Shown here: one piece after another, positions 25,148 through 34,628 of the stretch
How positions within the stretch are numbered: position 1 is the first letter of the stretch
Layout: each line of letters starts with the position of its first letter
Assembly: GCF_013314975.1 (NCBI RefSeq)
Contig: NZ_JABTYH010000027.1
Location: 1-64,000, forward strand
Source of the DNA: Pseudarthrobacter oxydans
GTDB lineage: Bacteria; Actinomycetota; Actinomycetes; Actinomycetales; Micrococcaceae
Length of the DNA stretch: 64,000 nt
Reading direction: 5' to 3'
Notes under the pieces: generated by a model
Database searches by the model: none
What the model saw: the letters and a program-made list of their open reading frames with translations, nothing else
Told to the model about the DNA's origin: nothing
Position numbers and translations under genes: made by a program

Positions 25148-26475
25148 GGGTTAACCCTAACTTTTTGTTGCGGATACCGCTGATTCGAGGCCGCCAGCGT
25201 ATTGGATGTGGCCGGAACCAGCGATTCCAGGACACGGATCACCCGGTCCTCAAAGCCCTTCGCGGACGGGTCCGTGAGGTTGGCCAGGAGACGGACCACG
25301 AACCGCATCAGCACCGGGATGGGCATGCCGGTGCGGAGTGCGAGCTTCATGACCGCAGGCTTCCCGATCAGCACGGCAAACGCCCGGCCAAGGGTGAAGT
25401 GGGAGCCCCACTGTTGGCGCACATAGTCCGCGTACCGCGCAAGATGCGCATCGGCGTCGTACGTTCCGCCGGCCGCCGCTGAGCGGGAGGAGGCGTCGAT
25501 GATGAACTCGGCAGCGAACCGCGCGGACTCCATGGCGTAGGAGATGCCCTCGCCGTTGAACGGGGAAACCATTCCGCCGGCATCGCCCAGCAGCAGGAGG
25601 CCCGGCGAGTAGTGCGGCGTGCGGTTGAAGCCCATGGGCAGCGCCGCGCCGCGGATCTCGCCCACCTGGTTATCCGGCGTGAAGCCCCATTCGGCGGGCA
25701 TGCCGGCGGTCCATTCGCGCAGGACCTGCTTGTAGTCGAGCTTGCCGAATTCCTTTGAGGAGTTCAGGATGCCCAAACCCACGTTGGAGGTGCCGTCACC
25801 CACGCCGAACACCCAGCCGTAGCCGGGGAGCAGTTTGCCGTCCCGGCCGGGGAGCTCCAGCCAGCCTTCCATCCAGTCATCGTCCGTGCGGGGCGAGGTG
25901 AAGTAGGTGCGGACGGCGACGCCAAGCGGGCGGTCGTCGCGTTTATGCATGCCGAGGGACACGGCGGTGCGCGTGGAGTTGCCGTCGGCGGCGAGGACGA
26001 CGTCGGCGCTGAACTCGCGCGTCTCCCCCGTCTTGCGTCCCGACTCGTCGAGGAGCGCTGCGCGGACCCCGGTGACGCGGCCGTCGTCGTTGCGGATGGC
26101 CTCGGTGACGCTGTGCCGCTCAAGGATGGCGGCACCCGCGGATTCGGCGTGCCGGGCCAGTTCCTCGTCGAAGCCAAGCCGGGTGCGGATCAGCCCGTAC
26201 TGGGGAAAGTCGGACACCTCGGGCCAGGGCAGTTCGATGGTGCGCCCGCCGGCAATCAGGCGCAGGCCCTTGTTGCGGCGCCAGCCGTCGTTCTCCGGAT
26301 GCGGCAGGCCGAGCTTCTGGATCTCGCGGACTGCCCGGGGAGTGAGCCCATCGCCGCACACTTTTTCGCGCGGGAAGCTCGTTTTTTCCAGGACGGTAAC
26401 GTCCAGCCCGGCCCTGGCAAGGTAGTACGCGGCGGTGGACCCGGCGGGGCCGGCGCCGACAATCAGTACTTTCAC
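25144..26475 (-). CDS. Geranylgeranyl reductase family protein, MenJ-like
   Basis: A 443-residue flavoprotein with N-terminal FAD motif VGAGPAGSTAAYYLARAG (residues 6-23), FPREKVCGDGLTPRAV, and GDAGGMVSPFNGEGI. Relatives in mycobacteria (MenJ) saturate one double bond of the menaquinone tail; the gene's place between menG and the polyprenyl synthase supports that role. The C-terminal part has a helix that probably touches the membrane. GTG start, 3 bases after the menG stop. Confidence 0.88.
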   Translation of the reverse strand: MKVLIVGAGPAGSTAAYYLARAGLDVTVLEKTSFPREKVCGDGLTPRAVREIQKLGLPHPENDGWRRNKGLRLIAGGRTIELPWPEVSDFPQYGLIRTRLGFDEELARHAESAGAAILERHSVTEAIRNDDGRVTGVRAALLDESGRKTGETREFSADVVLAADGNSTRTAVSLGMHKRDDRPLGVAVRTYFTSPRTDDDWMEGWLELPGRDGKLLPGYGWVFGVGDGTSNVGLGILNSSKEFGKLDYKQVLREWTAGMPAEWGFTPDNQVGEIRGAALPMGFNRTPHYSPGLLLLGDAGGMVSPFNGEGISYAMESARFAAEFIIDASSRSAAAGGTYDADAHLARYADYVRQQWGSHFTLGRAFAVLIGKPAVMKLALRTGMPIPVLMRFVVRLLANLTDPSAKGFEDRVIRVLESLVPATSNTLAASNQRYPQQKVRVNP

Positions 26476-26478
26476 AGG

Positions 26479-27258
26479 TCAGCGGACGATGTTGCGGCGC
26501 AGCTTGGCCACGGGGCCCTTGTGCGCGGCGATGGCGGCAGCGGCGCTGTCCGGCGTAGATTCTTCGGCTTTGAACGCGCGGTGCACGGCCACGATTCCGC
26601 CGGTGAGGTTGCGGTAGGTGACCTTTTCCCAGCCGGATTCCTGCAGCCAGGCGGCAAGGTGGTCCTGGTCCGGCCACGCGCGGATGGACTCGGCGAGGTA
26701 GACGTAGGCGTCGGGGTTGGAGGCAACCTTGGTGGCAATGGCAGGCAGGGCCCGCATGAGGTATTCGGTGTACATGGTCCGCCAGAGCGGAACCATGGGC
26801 TGCGAGAACTCCGCAATAACCAGCCGGCCGCCGGGCTTGGTGACGCGGAGCATCTCCTGCAGTGCTTTTTTGGGCTCGTTGACGTTCCGCAGGCCGAAGG
26901 AGATGGTGGTGGCGTCGAAGGAGTTGTCGGCGAACGGCAGGTTGGTGGCATCGCCGGCAACAAAGTTGATGTCCGGGCGGCGGCGCTTGCCCACCTTGAG
27001 CATTCCGAGGGAGAAGTCGCAGGCCACCACGTCTATGCCCGCATCGGCATACGGTTCGCTGGAGGTGCCGGTGCCCGCTGCCAGGTCCAGGACACGCTGG
27101 CCCTTGCTGGCCTCCATGGCATCCACCACAACCTTGCGCCAGCGGCGCGTCTGCCACAGGGACAGGACGTCATTGACGACGTCGTATTTCGGTGCGACGT
27201 CGTCAAACATCGTGGCTACTTCGTCCGGACGCTTATCCAAGGATGCTCGGTTCACCAT
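26479..27258 (-). CDS. menG: Demethylmenaquinone methyltransferase
   Basis: A 259-residue SAM-dependent methyltransferase of the UbiE/MenG family, the last ring-modifying step of menaquinone synthesis. Motif I is VLDLAAGTGTSS, and the family blocks FDDVAPKYDVVNDVLSLWQTRRWR and DATNLPFADNSFDATTISFGLRNV are intact. The C-terminal 25 residues are alanine-rich and basic, an extension beyond the usual end. First gene of the operon menG-menJ-like-polyprenyl synthase; the hydrolase gene ends 17 bases upstream. Confidence 0.94.
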   Translation of the reverse strand: MVNRASLDKRPDEVATMFDDVAPKYDVVNDVLSLWQTRRWRKVVVDAMEASKGQRVLDLAAGTGTSSEPYADAGIDVVACDFSLGMLKVGKRRRPDINFVAGDATNLPFADNSFDATTISFGLRNVNEPKKALQEMLRVTKPGGRLVIAEFSQPMVPLWRTMYTEYLMRALPAIATKVASNPDAYVYLAESIRAWPDQDHLAAWLQESGWEKVTYRNLTGGIVAVHRAFKAEESTPDSAAAAIAAHKGPVAKLRRNIVR

Positions 27259-27275
27259 GTCATTGTCTCAAATGT

Positions 27276-28088
27276 TCAGGAGCCTCCCGACCAGCCACGG
27301 CCCGGGGCCAGGAACGCCCTGGTGTCGGCTGCCACCTGCACCGGACACTCCCACAGGATCAGGTGGCCTGTTCCGGAATACACCTTCAGGACCGAACCGG
27401 GGATGCGGCCGGCGAGGACCTCCTCATCGCGGCGGGGCAAAAACTCGTCATCCTCCCCCCACAGGATCAGGGCGGGGACGCCGATGGGTCCGGCATCAGT
27501 GGGCGGGACGGCCTGGTACAGCCCTTCGAGTGCAGTCCGCCACACGTGCGCCGGCATCCTCATGCCGTCCCGGACACGGTCCTCCACGAACCACCCGGGA
27601 ACCTGCCGGTGGAAGGTGAACCACTCCAGGGATTGCCGGACCCACCCCTCATCCAGGGGATCCCGCAGCGACTCCACTTCATCCGCAAAGGCCGGCCTGC
27701 CGGCAAGGTTCAGGGGCGAGCCCACCAGCACCAGTGCGCTCACCCGTCCCGGATGGGCGACGGCGACCTGCTGCGCCACGTACCCGCCGCTCGAGGAACC
27801 CAGGATGGCCGCGGACTCCAGGCCCAGCGCGTCGAGGATCGCCTCGACGTCCCTGGCCTGATCGGTGAGTGAATAGCCGCCGCGGGGTTTGTCGGCTTCG
27901 CCGTGCCCCCGCAGGTCGGGCGCAAGGATCTGCAAGCCCTCAAGCAGGGGTATCAGGCGGTCAAAGCTGCGCCGCGATTCCCCCCAGGCGTGCAGCAGCA
28001 GCAACGGCTGCGCGGACGGATCACCCTGTACCAGGCACGGGACCGCAATGCCGGTGCTGAGGCTGAGCCGGCGGACCTCTGAGTCCAT
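27276..28088 (-). CDS. Alpha/beta hydrolase (possible MenH)
   Basis: A 270-residue alpha/beta hydrolase. The nucleophile elbow is GSSSGG (AILGSSSGGYVAQQVAVAHPGR), the oxyanion segment HAWGESRRSFDRLI lies near residue 33, an acidic residue falls in LILWGEDDEFLP and the histidine in GTGHLILWE. It lies between menG and the divergent menF, so it could be the missing MenH (2-succinyl-6-hydroxy-cyclohexadiene-carboxylate synthase). That is inference from position only; many unrelated hydrolases look alike. Confidence 0.82.
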   Translation of the reverse strand: MDSEVRRLSLSTGIAVPCLVQGDPSAQPLLLLHAWGESRRSFDRLIPLLEGLQILAPDLRGHGEADKPRGGYSLTDQARDVEAILDALGLESAAILGSSSGGYVAQQVAVAHPGRVSALVLVGSPLNLAGRPAFADEVESLRDPLDEGWVRQSLEWFTFHRQVPGWFVEDRVRDGMRMPAHVWRTALEGLYQAVPPTDAGPIGVPALILWGEDDEFLPRRDEEVLAGRIPGSVLKVYSGTGHLILWECPVQVAADTRAFLAPGRGWSGGS

Positions 28089-28175
28089 ACGCTGAGGCTA
28101 CGCCGGACCTGCCGGCGGCGGTACCTCCAGGGTGCTCCCGGGCCAGTGCACGCGCGGGAGTAGTGTTGTCTCATC

Positions 28176-29579
28176 ATGACGAGCACGTTCCGCACCCTCA
28201 CAGTCCCCCTGGATGGAAAAGATTTCCCCGGGGGGCTTCCTGCGTTTTTGGTCCGGGACGATGTCCTCTGCTGGACCCGGAGGGAAGCCGGGCTGGCCGG
28301 CTTCGGCGAGATTGCACGCTTCACGGCCACCGGCCCCGAGCGGTTCCTGGAGGCAGACATCTGGTGGCGGCACCTTGTCCTTGAGGCGGACGTTGCCGAT
28401 TCCGTCGAGCTCCCCGGGACGGGACCCGTGGCCTTCGGCTCCTTCGCCTTTTCCAAGACTTCCGCCCACGAGTCCCGGCTGATCGTGCCGGAGATCGCCG
28501 TGGGCGTGCGGGACGGGCAGGTCTGGCTGACCCAGCTGACGTTCGACGACGGCCCCCTCACCGGGGACACCGCCCGCGCCGCGCTGGACCGCTGGCTGAG
28601 GAGCACTGCGGCTCCTGCGGCAATCCCGCCAGGAAGCACGACGGCGGCACCGGACCCTGCCGGGGACGGCACCCTGGGCGCCGTGGCCACGAATGGGGGC
28701 GGCGCCGTCGTACGCCCCCTCCCCCTCGCCGCCGGGGCAACCCTGCATACCGGCTCGCTGAGCGAGGAAGCCTGGATGGCGGCCGTGGAAGCGGGCGTCG
28801 CCGAGATCCGGACCGGCGCGCTGGAGAAACTGGTGCTGGCACGGGATGTAGTGGCGACCATTCCATCCGGCGTACATGCCGCAGACGTACTGCGCGAGCT
28901 CGCCGCGCGCTACCGGGAGTGCTGGACGTACGGGGTGGACGGGCTGGTGGGGGCCACGCCGGAGATGCTGATCCAGGTGGAAGGACGCACCGCCCAGGCG
29001 CGCGTGCTGGCCGGAACGCTGGACCGCCGGGACGCCCACGGCGAGGACGGCCTCCCGATGGACTACGCCACCCGGGTGCTGGCCGGCTCGGAAAAGCAGC
29101 GGCACGAGCACGAGATCGCCATCCAGTCCCTGACCACGCAGCTGGCGCCGTTCTCGGAGGCGATGAATGCGCACGACGAGCCGTTCATCCTGGAACTCCC
29201 GAACGTGTGGCACCTGGCTTCGGACGTCAAGGCGGAGCTGGCCGAAATCGAGGGCCACGTGCCCACCTGCCTGGCGCTCATCAACGCCCTGCACCCCACG
29301 GCCGCCGTCTGCGGAACCCCCACCCAGGTAGCAGGGGCCCTGATCCGGAAGCTGGAACACCTGGACCGGGGGCCGTATGCAGGCCCCGTCGGCTGGCTGG
29401 ACGCAGCGGGCAACGGCGAGTGGGGCATCGCATTGCGGGGAGCGGTCATCGAATCCCCGGACACCGTCCGGCTGTATGCAGGCTGCGGAATAGTCGACGG
29501 CTCCCAGCCCGAGGCCGAGCTCGCGGAAACCTGGGCCAAGTTCCGCCCGATGCTGGAGTCCCTGGGCATCAGCAGCTAG
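28176..29579 (+). CDS. menF: Isochorismate synthase
   Basis: A 467-residue chorismate-utilising enzyme that makes isochorismate, the first step of menaquinone synthesis. The C-terminal half carries the family blocks: ALEKLVLARDVV, GATPEMLIQVEGRTAQARVLAGTLDRR, SEKQRHEHEIAIQSL, and AGPVGWLDAAGNGEWGIALRGAVI. Residues 150-190 are a low-complexity alanine/proline/glycine linker. It is divergent from the hydrolase gene, with 87 bases between starts. Salicylate or siderophore use is less likely since the men genes are close. Confidence 0.9.
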   Translation: MTSTFRTLTVPLDGKDFPGGLPAFLVRDDVLCWTRREAGLAGFGEIARFTATGPERFLEADIWWRHLVLEADVADSVELPGTGPVAFGSFAFSKTSAHESRLIVPEIAVGVRDGQVWLTQLTFDDGPLTGDTARAALDRWLRSTAAPAAIPPGSTTAAPDPAGDGTLGAVATNGGGAVVRPLPLAAGATLHTGSLSEEAWMAAVEAGVAEIRTGALEKLVLARDVVATIPSGVHAADVLRELAARYRECWTYGVDGLVGATPEMLIQVEGRTAQARVLAGTLDRRDAHGEDGLPMDYATRVLAGSEKQRHEHEIAIQSLTTQLAPFSEAMNAHDEPFILELPNVWHLASDVKAELAEIEGHVPTCLALINALHPTAAVCGTPTQVAGALIRKLEHLDRGPYAGPVGWLDAAGNGEWGIALRGAVIESPDTVRLYAGCGIVDGSQPEAELAETWAKFRPMLESLGISS

Positions 29580-29650
29580 GCAGTCCGGGATAGGAGACAT
29601 GTTGTGCCCGTGCGGGCTTGCTTTCCCCTGTGATTTAGTTATCCAATAGT

Positions 29651-29663
29651 GAAACTTAGTTTC
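29651..29663. promoter_or_regulatory. Perfect palindrome GAAACTTAGTTTC
   Basis: A 13-base palindrome lies in the 166-base region before the amino acid binding protein gene, about 28 bases upstream of a TACACT -10-like element at 29691-29696. It is the best operator candidate for this transport operon. Confidence 0.5.
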
Positions 29664-29745
29664 CTGTGATGCACATCTCATAATCGGCGCTACACTATGA
29701 ACCGATTTAGTACCGCATACTCCCCGCAACAAAAGGTAAGAAAAC

Positions 29746-30546
29746 ATGCAGCTCAAGTCCCTGGCCACGGCCAAAATGACCGCCAAGGCAGCAGCAGTCT
29801 TCGCCGTCGGCGCCCTCACCCTCACGGCGTGCGGCGGCAGTTCCACTCCGGCAGCCTCCGAAGGCGGCATCCAGCTCATCAACGCCGGCAAGCTCACAGT
29901 CTGCTCGGACATCCCCTACGAGCCGTTCGAGTTCGAGAAGGACGGCGAGACGGTCGGCTTCGACGTTGACATCGCCAAGGAGCTCGCCAAGGACTTCGGC
30001 GCAGAACTGAGCATCGTTGACAGCTCCTTCGAAGCGATCGAGACCGGCACTGCCCTGACCCAGTGCGACCTGGGCATCTCCTCGATCTCCATCACGGACA
30101 CCCGCAAGTCCGTCATGGACTTCTCCGCCCCGTACCTCGACGACGACCTGGCCCTGGTGGCCAGCGAGGACTCCGGCATCACCGGCCTGGAGGACGCCAA
30201 GGGCAAGAAGGTCGGCGTGCAGCAGGCCACCACCGGCGCCGACTACGCCCAGGAGCAGGGCATCGACGCGCAGCAGTTCGAGGACACCGGCCTCCTGGTG
30301 CAGGCTCTTGAAGCCGGCACCATCGACGCCGCCCTGGGCAACCAGTCCGTCCTCGGCTACGCCATCAAGGACCAGCCCAAGTTCAAGAGTGTTGAGGACT
30401 TCGCAACCGGCGAGCAGCTGGGCATCTCCATCAAGAAGGGCAACACCGCAATGCTGGAGAAGGTCAACGGCACGCTTGAGCGCCTGACCGGGGACGGCTC
30501 CCTGGAGAAGTTCAAGACCACCTGGTTCGGCGAGACCGCCAAGTAG
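29746..30546 (+). CDS. ABC transporter substrate-binding lipoprotein, polar amino acids
   Basis: A 266-residue solute-binding protein of family 3. The signal peptide ends in the lipobox LTLTAC, with Cys29 as the lipid-anchored residue. The mature part starts GKLTVCSDIPYEPFEFEKDGETVGFDVDIAKELAKD, the family-3 signature for glutamine, glutamate or arginine binding. AAGGTAAG precedes the ATG. A stem-loop downstream probably lets this gene be expressed above the permease and ATPase. Confidence 0.92.
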   Translation: MQLKSLATAKMTAKAAAVFAVGALTLTACGGSSTPAASEGGIQLINAGKLTVCSDIPYEPFEFEKDGETVGFDVDIAKELAKDFGAELSIVDSSFEAIETGTALTQCDLGISSISITDTRKSVMDFSAPYLDDDLALVASEDSGITGLEDAKGKKVGVQQATTGADYAQEQGIDAQQFEDTGLLVQALEAGTIDAALGNQSVLGYAIKDQPKFKSVEDFATGEQLGISIKKGNTAMLEKVNGTLERLTGDGSLEKFKTTWFGETAK

Positions 30547-30574
30547 CCAGCAACCGCCAAGTAGTCGCCGTGCA

Positions 30575-30602
30575 GGCTTGGGGCCCCCGCCCCGGCCAAG
30601 CC
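30575..30602 (+). terminator. Intercistronic hairpin between binding protein and permease
   Basis: A 7-base stem GGCTTGG/CCAAGCC with GC-rich extension lies 28 bases after the binding protein stop. It has no T run. Such hairpins in ABC operons usually protect or attenuate the message so that more binding protein is made. Confidence 0.5.
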
Positions 30603-30694
30603 ACGGCCCTAAGAACTACGCAGCCGGGGCCCCGGACGAGCTGTACCGCAGTCCGTCCGGGGCCTCTGCCACGCACAACGAATGTGAGCAACCC

Positions 30695-31486
30695 ATGGCA
30701 ATGACCGCACGTCAGCGAGCCAGAGTAAGCCTGTATGTCCAGGCAGGAATCTTTGTGGTGGCCATCGCCGCCCTGATCCTGGCCACCGACTGGGAGACCA
30801 TCGGCAACAGCGTCTTCAACTTCGGCAAGATCGGGCCCATGTTCCCGGGCATCTTCGTCACCGGCCTGACGAACACCCTGATCTACACGTTCCTCGGCTT
30901 CATCGTCGGCCTCTCCGGCGGCCTGCTGCTGGCCCTGATGAAGCTCTCCAGCTTCCCCCTGTACCGCTGGATCGCCTCCGGGTACATCGAATTCTTCCGC
31001 GGCATCCCGGCGCTGCTGGTGTTCATCGCCTTCGGCTACGGCGTGCCCCTGGCCTTCGGCGTTTCCTGGAACATCACCGTGATCGTCATGGTTTCCCTGG
31101 GCATGGTGGCCTCGGCCTACATCGCCGAAACCCTCCGCGCAGGCCTGCAGGCCGTGCCCAAGGGCCAGCTGGAAGCCGCCCGCTCGCTGGGCATGCCCCA
31201 GTGGCGGGCCATGATCACCATCGTCATCCCCCAGGCCTTCAAGATCGTCCTGCCGCCCCTGACCAACGAGGTCATCCTGCTCACCAAGGACTCCTCGCTG
31301 ATCTACGTCCTGGGCCTCACCGCCTCGCAGTACGAGCTCACCAAGTTCGGCCGCGACGGCATCTCCAGCCTGGGTGCGGGCCTCACGCCCCTTCTGGTGG
31401 CCGGCGCCTTCTACCTGGTGATCACCATCCCGCTGAGCTTCCTGGCCCGGAAGTTCGAAAGCCGCACCGCGCGGAACAATCGATAG
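30695..31486 (+). CDS. Amino acid ABC transporter permease (HisM/GlnP type)
   Basis: A 263-residue permease with an N-terminal helix and five further segments. The EAA loop is clear: EAARSLGMPQWRAMITIVIPQAFKIVLPPLTNEV, and EFFRGIPALLVFIAFGYG is the family motif after the third helix. The ATG at 30695 is chosen because the hydrophobic N-terminus begins there; an upstream extension is not protein-like. As the only permease it should act as a homodimer. Confidence 0.92.
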   Translation: MAMTARQRARVSLYVQAGIFVVAIAALILATDWETIGNSVFNFGKIGPMFPGIFVTGLTNTLIYTFLGFIVGLSGGLLLALMKLSSFPLYRWIASGYIEFFRGIPALLVFIAFGYGVPLAFGVSWNITVIVMVSLGMVASAYIAETLRAGLQAVPKGQLEAARSLGMPQWRAMITIVIPQAFKIVLPPLTNEVILLTKDSSLIYVLGLTASQYELTKFGRDGISSLGAGLTPLLVAGAFYLVITIPLSFLARKFESRTARNNR

Positions 31487-31498
31487 GCAGGGAAGACC

Positions 31499-32299
<801 letters not shown>

Positions 32300-32325
32300 G
32301 GCCTCTTCGCCTTCACTACGCACAG

Positions 32326-32364
32326 TCCCCGGCGCTACGGATTCTCCGCCGCGCCGGGGATTTT
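32326..32364 (+). terminator. Intrinsic terminator of the amino acid ABC operon
   Basis: A perfect 10-base stem TCCCCGGCGC (32326-32335 with 32351-32360), a 15-base loop and a TTTT tail. Confidence 0.85.
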
Positions 32365-32549
32365 GTGCGTCACGGGGCAATCTGCGCCTCGCTTTTGAAG
32401 GAGGCGTACGACGGCGGCAGGCGCCTCCTGTGCAAGCATTTACTTCCGCGGTGGCTGGGCACACAATAGGTCCCATTACAGCCCTGGCTCAGCAGCGCGC
32501 TGCCCGTCCGGCCGCCGTCCCGCGCGGTGGCGCATCCAGGAGCGCAGAG

Positions 32550-33764
32550 ATGAATTTCCAGGCCCCACCACCGCAGGCGGCAGTATCCGAACGCGCCGCG
32601 CGGCTGGCATCAGTACCCTCGTTCCAGCGGGTTGACTCCTTCATCCGGCGGTACCTTAACGGGGGACAGGACCAGCGCACCGTCTGCGACTTCACGTTCG
32701 GCAACCCCCACCAGATGCCGCCGGACCGCTACGTCACCACTTTGCGGGATGCCCTGGTTCCCCGTGATGACCAGTGGTTTGCCTACAAAACCAACGTCGG
32801 GACGGCGCAGGAAGCGGCCGCGCAATCCCTTGAACGGCTGCTGGATGTGCCCTTCAGGACCGAGGACATCTTCCTTACCACCGGTGGGTTCGCCGCGATC
32901 GCGCTGGCGCTCAAGACCGTGGCGGACCCCGGCGACGAGGTAATCTACAGCCTGCCGCCGTGGTTCCTGTACGAGCCGCTGATCCTCGAAGCCGGCCTGG
33001 TACCGGTGAAGGTACAGGTCCACACAGCCACGTTCGATCTGGACCTCGCCGCAATCGACGCCGCCATCACGGAGCGGACGCGGGTTGTGATCGTCAATTC
33101 TCCCAATAACCCCACCGGACGGATCTATCCCCCGGAGCTGCTGATCCGGCTCGCCGGCCTGCTGGAAACTGCGTCTGGAAGGATTGGACGGCGCATCTAC
33201 CTCATCTCGGACGAGGCCTACAACCGCATTGTGTTCGACGGCGCGCGGTTCCACAGCCCGGCGGAGTACTACCCGTACACGCTGCTGGCGTACTCCTATG
33301 GCAAGACCCACCTTTCCCCCGGCCAGCGGGTGGGGTATCTGGCACTGCCGCCGTCCATGCCGCGCCGGGAGGAGATGGCGCCGGCCATCAGCGGCCTGCA
33401 GGTGGCGATGGGCTGGGTCTACCCCAATGCCCTGCTGCAGCACGCGTTACCCGAGCTGGAGAAGTTCTCCATCGACGTCGGCCAGCTGGAGCGGCGCAGG
33501 GACCGCCTGGTGGACGCGCTCGGCAGCATGGGCTACCGCATGGTGCCGCCTGAGGGCACGTTCTACCTGTTCGTCAGTACCCCCGGCCCGGACGATGACG
33601 CCTTTACCGAGTCCCTCGCCCGCCGCGGCGTCTTCGTTTTCCCGGGCACGCTGTTCGAGACGCCCGGGTTCTTCCGGATTTCCCTCACAGCCAACGAGGA
33701 CATGATCGAGCGGAGCCTGCCCACTTTCGAAGCAGCGATCAAGGAAAGCAGGAAAGGAACATGA
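32550..33764 (+). CDS. Class I/II pyridoxal-phosphate aminotransferase
   Basis: A 404-residue PLP enzyme of the aspartate aminotransferase fold. FTFGNPHQMP, VIVNSPNNPTGR, LISDEAYNRIVFDG and SYGKTHLSPGQRVGYLALP (the lysine that binds PLP) are visible. The ATG at 32550 has AGGAG 8 bases upstream; a longer frame reaches into the transporter gene and lacks protein character. It follows the amino acid importer (behind a terminator) and overlaps the VOC gene by 4 bases. The substrate is not known. Confidence 0.9.
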   Translation: MNFQAPPPQAAVSERAARLASVPSFQRVDSFIRRYLNGGQDQRTVCDFTFGNPHQMPPDRYVTTLRDALVPRDDQWFAYKTNVGTAQEAAAQSLERLLDVPFRTEDIFLTTGGFAAIALALKTVADPGDEVIYSLPPWFLYEPLILEAGLVPVKVQVHTATFDLDLAAIDAAITERTRVVIVNSPNNPTGRIYPPELLIRLAGLLETASGRIGRRIYLISDEAYNRIVFDGARFHSPAEYYPYTLLAYSYGKTHLSPGQRVGYLALPPSMPRREEMAPAISGLQVAMGWVYPNALLQHALPELEKFSIDVGQLERRRDRLVDALGSMGYRMVPPEGTFYLFVSTPGPDDDAFTESLARRGVFVFPGTLFETPGFFRISLTANEDMIERSLPTFEAAIKESRKGT

Positions 33765-34609
33765 ACGGACGGACGTATCCTCCGGGGGTGCCGTGCTGGA
33801 TCGACACAACCCAGCCTGACATCGACGCGGCAGCAAACTTCTATGCCGGACTCTTTGGCTGGACGTTCAGGGACGCAGCCCCGGGCGGCGGCGCGGACCG
33901 CTACCTGGTGGCCCAGCTGGACGGCGCGGACGTGGCAGGGATCGCCGGCGGCCGCGAAGATACAACGGCCTGGAGCACCTACATTGCCGTCGAGGACGCG
34001 GACGCCGCGGTGGACCGGCTGGTCGCTGCCGGTGCCGTGCTGAGGGCACCTGCAACGGATGCGGGAGAGGACGGCCGCAGCGCGGCCCTGGCTGATCCGG
34101 AGGGCGTGGAATTCCGCCTCTGGCAGCCGAAGCGGCAGGGCGGGGCACAGTCCGTCAACCAGCCCGGGACCTGGAACTTCAGCGACCTCCACACACGCAA
34201 CCCCGAGGACGCCGTCGGCTTCTACCAGGGCGCGTTCGGCTGGCAGGTGGACAAGGTGGGCTTCGGGGCGGACGACGCCGACTTCGGCCTGATGGCCCGC
34301 CTGCCCGGGTATGGCGACCACCTTGAAGCGACCGTCGATCCGGAGATCAGGGCACGGCAGTCCGAGTTCGCGGCTCCGCCGGGGTTCGCGGACGCCGTCG
34401 CCTGGATCGTGCCCATTGGAACCGGCCGGACGCCGCACTGGCATGTCACCTTCGCTGTCGCCGACCGGGACCGGACGGCCCTTAATGCCGAGCGTCTTGG
34501 CGGGCGGGTCCTGAGGAATGCAGACACGTGGTGGACCCGCGAGGCCCTGATCCAGGACCCGCAGGGGGCGGTCTTCACCGCCAGCCAGTTCACTCCGCCA
34601 ACACGCTGA
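33761..34609 (+). CDS. VOC-family (glyoxalase-fold) protein, two domains
   Basis: A 282-residue protein with two glyoxalase/bleomycin-resistance-fold halves. Each opens alike: GVPCWIDTTQPDIDAAANFYAGLFGWTF (residues 7-34) and GTWNFSDLHTRNPEDAVGFYQGAFGWQV (residues 137-164). Members bind a metal and act on small substrates or serve as binding proteins (some resemble SnoK/CrtN hydroxylase-associated proteins). Start overlaps the aminotransferase stop (ATGA), so the pair is co-translated and may act in one pathway. Function unknown. It converges on menD with only 19 bases between stops. Confidence 0.85.
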   Translation: MNGRTYPPGVPCWIDTTQPDIDAAANFYAGLFGWTFRDAAPGGGADRYLVAQLDGADVAGIAGGREDTTAWSTYIAVEDADAAVDRLVAAGAVLRAPATDAGEDGRSAALADPEGVEFRLWQPKRQGGAQSVNQPGTWNFSDLHTRNPEDAVGFYQGAFGWQVDKVGFGADDADFGLMARLPGYGDHLEATVDPEIRARQSEFAAPPGFADAVAWIVPIGTGRTPHWHVTFAVADRDRTALNAERLGGRVLRNADTWWTREALIQDPQGAVFTASQFTPPTR

Positions 34610-34628
34610 CCGGCCAAGGCGCAGGGGC

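Noticed and set aside
28098..29912. 604-codon frame opposite menF
   Set aside because: Runs through menF, its downstream promoter region and the next gene's start; no protein-family features.
33761..34609. VOC gene as a glyoxalase I or antibiotic resistance gene
   Set aside because: The fold is clear but the specific metal-ligand pattern and context do not support either activity.
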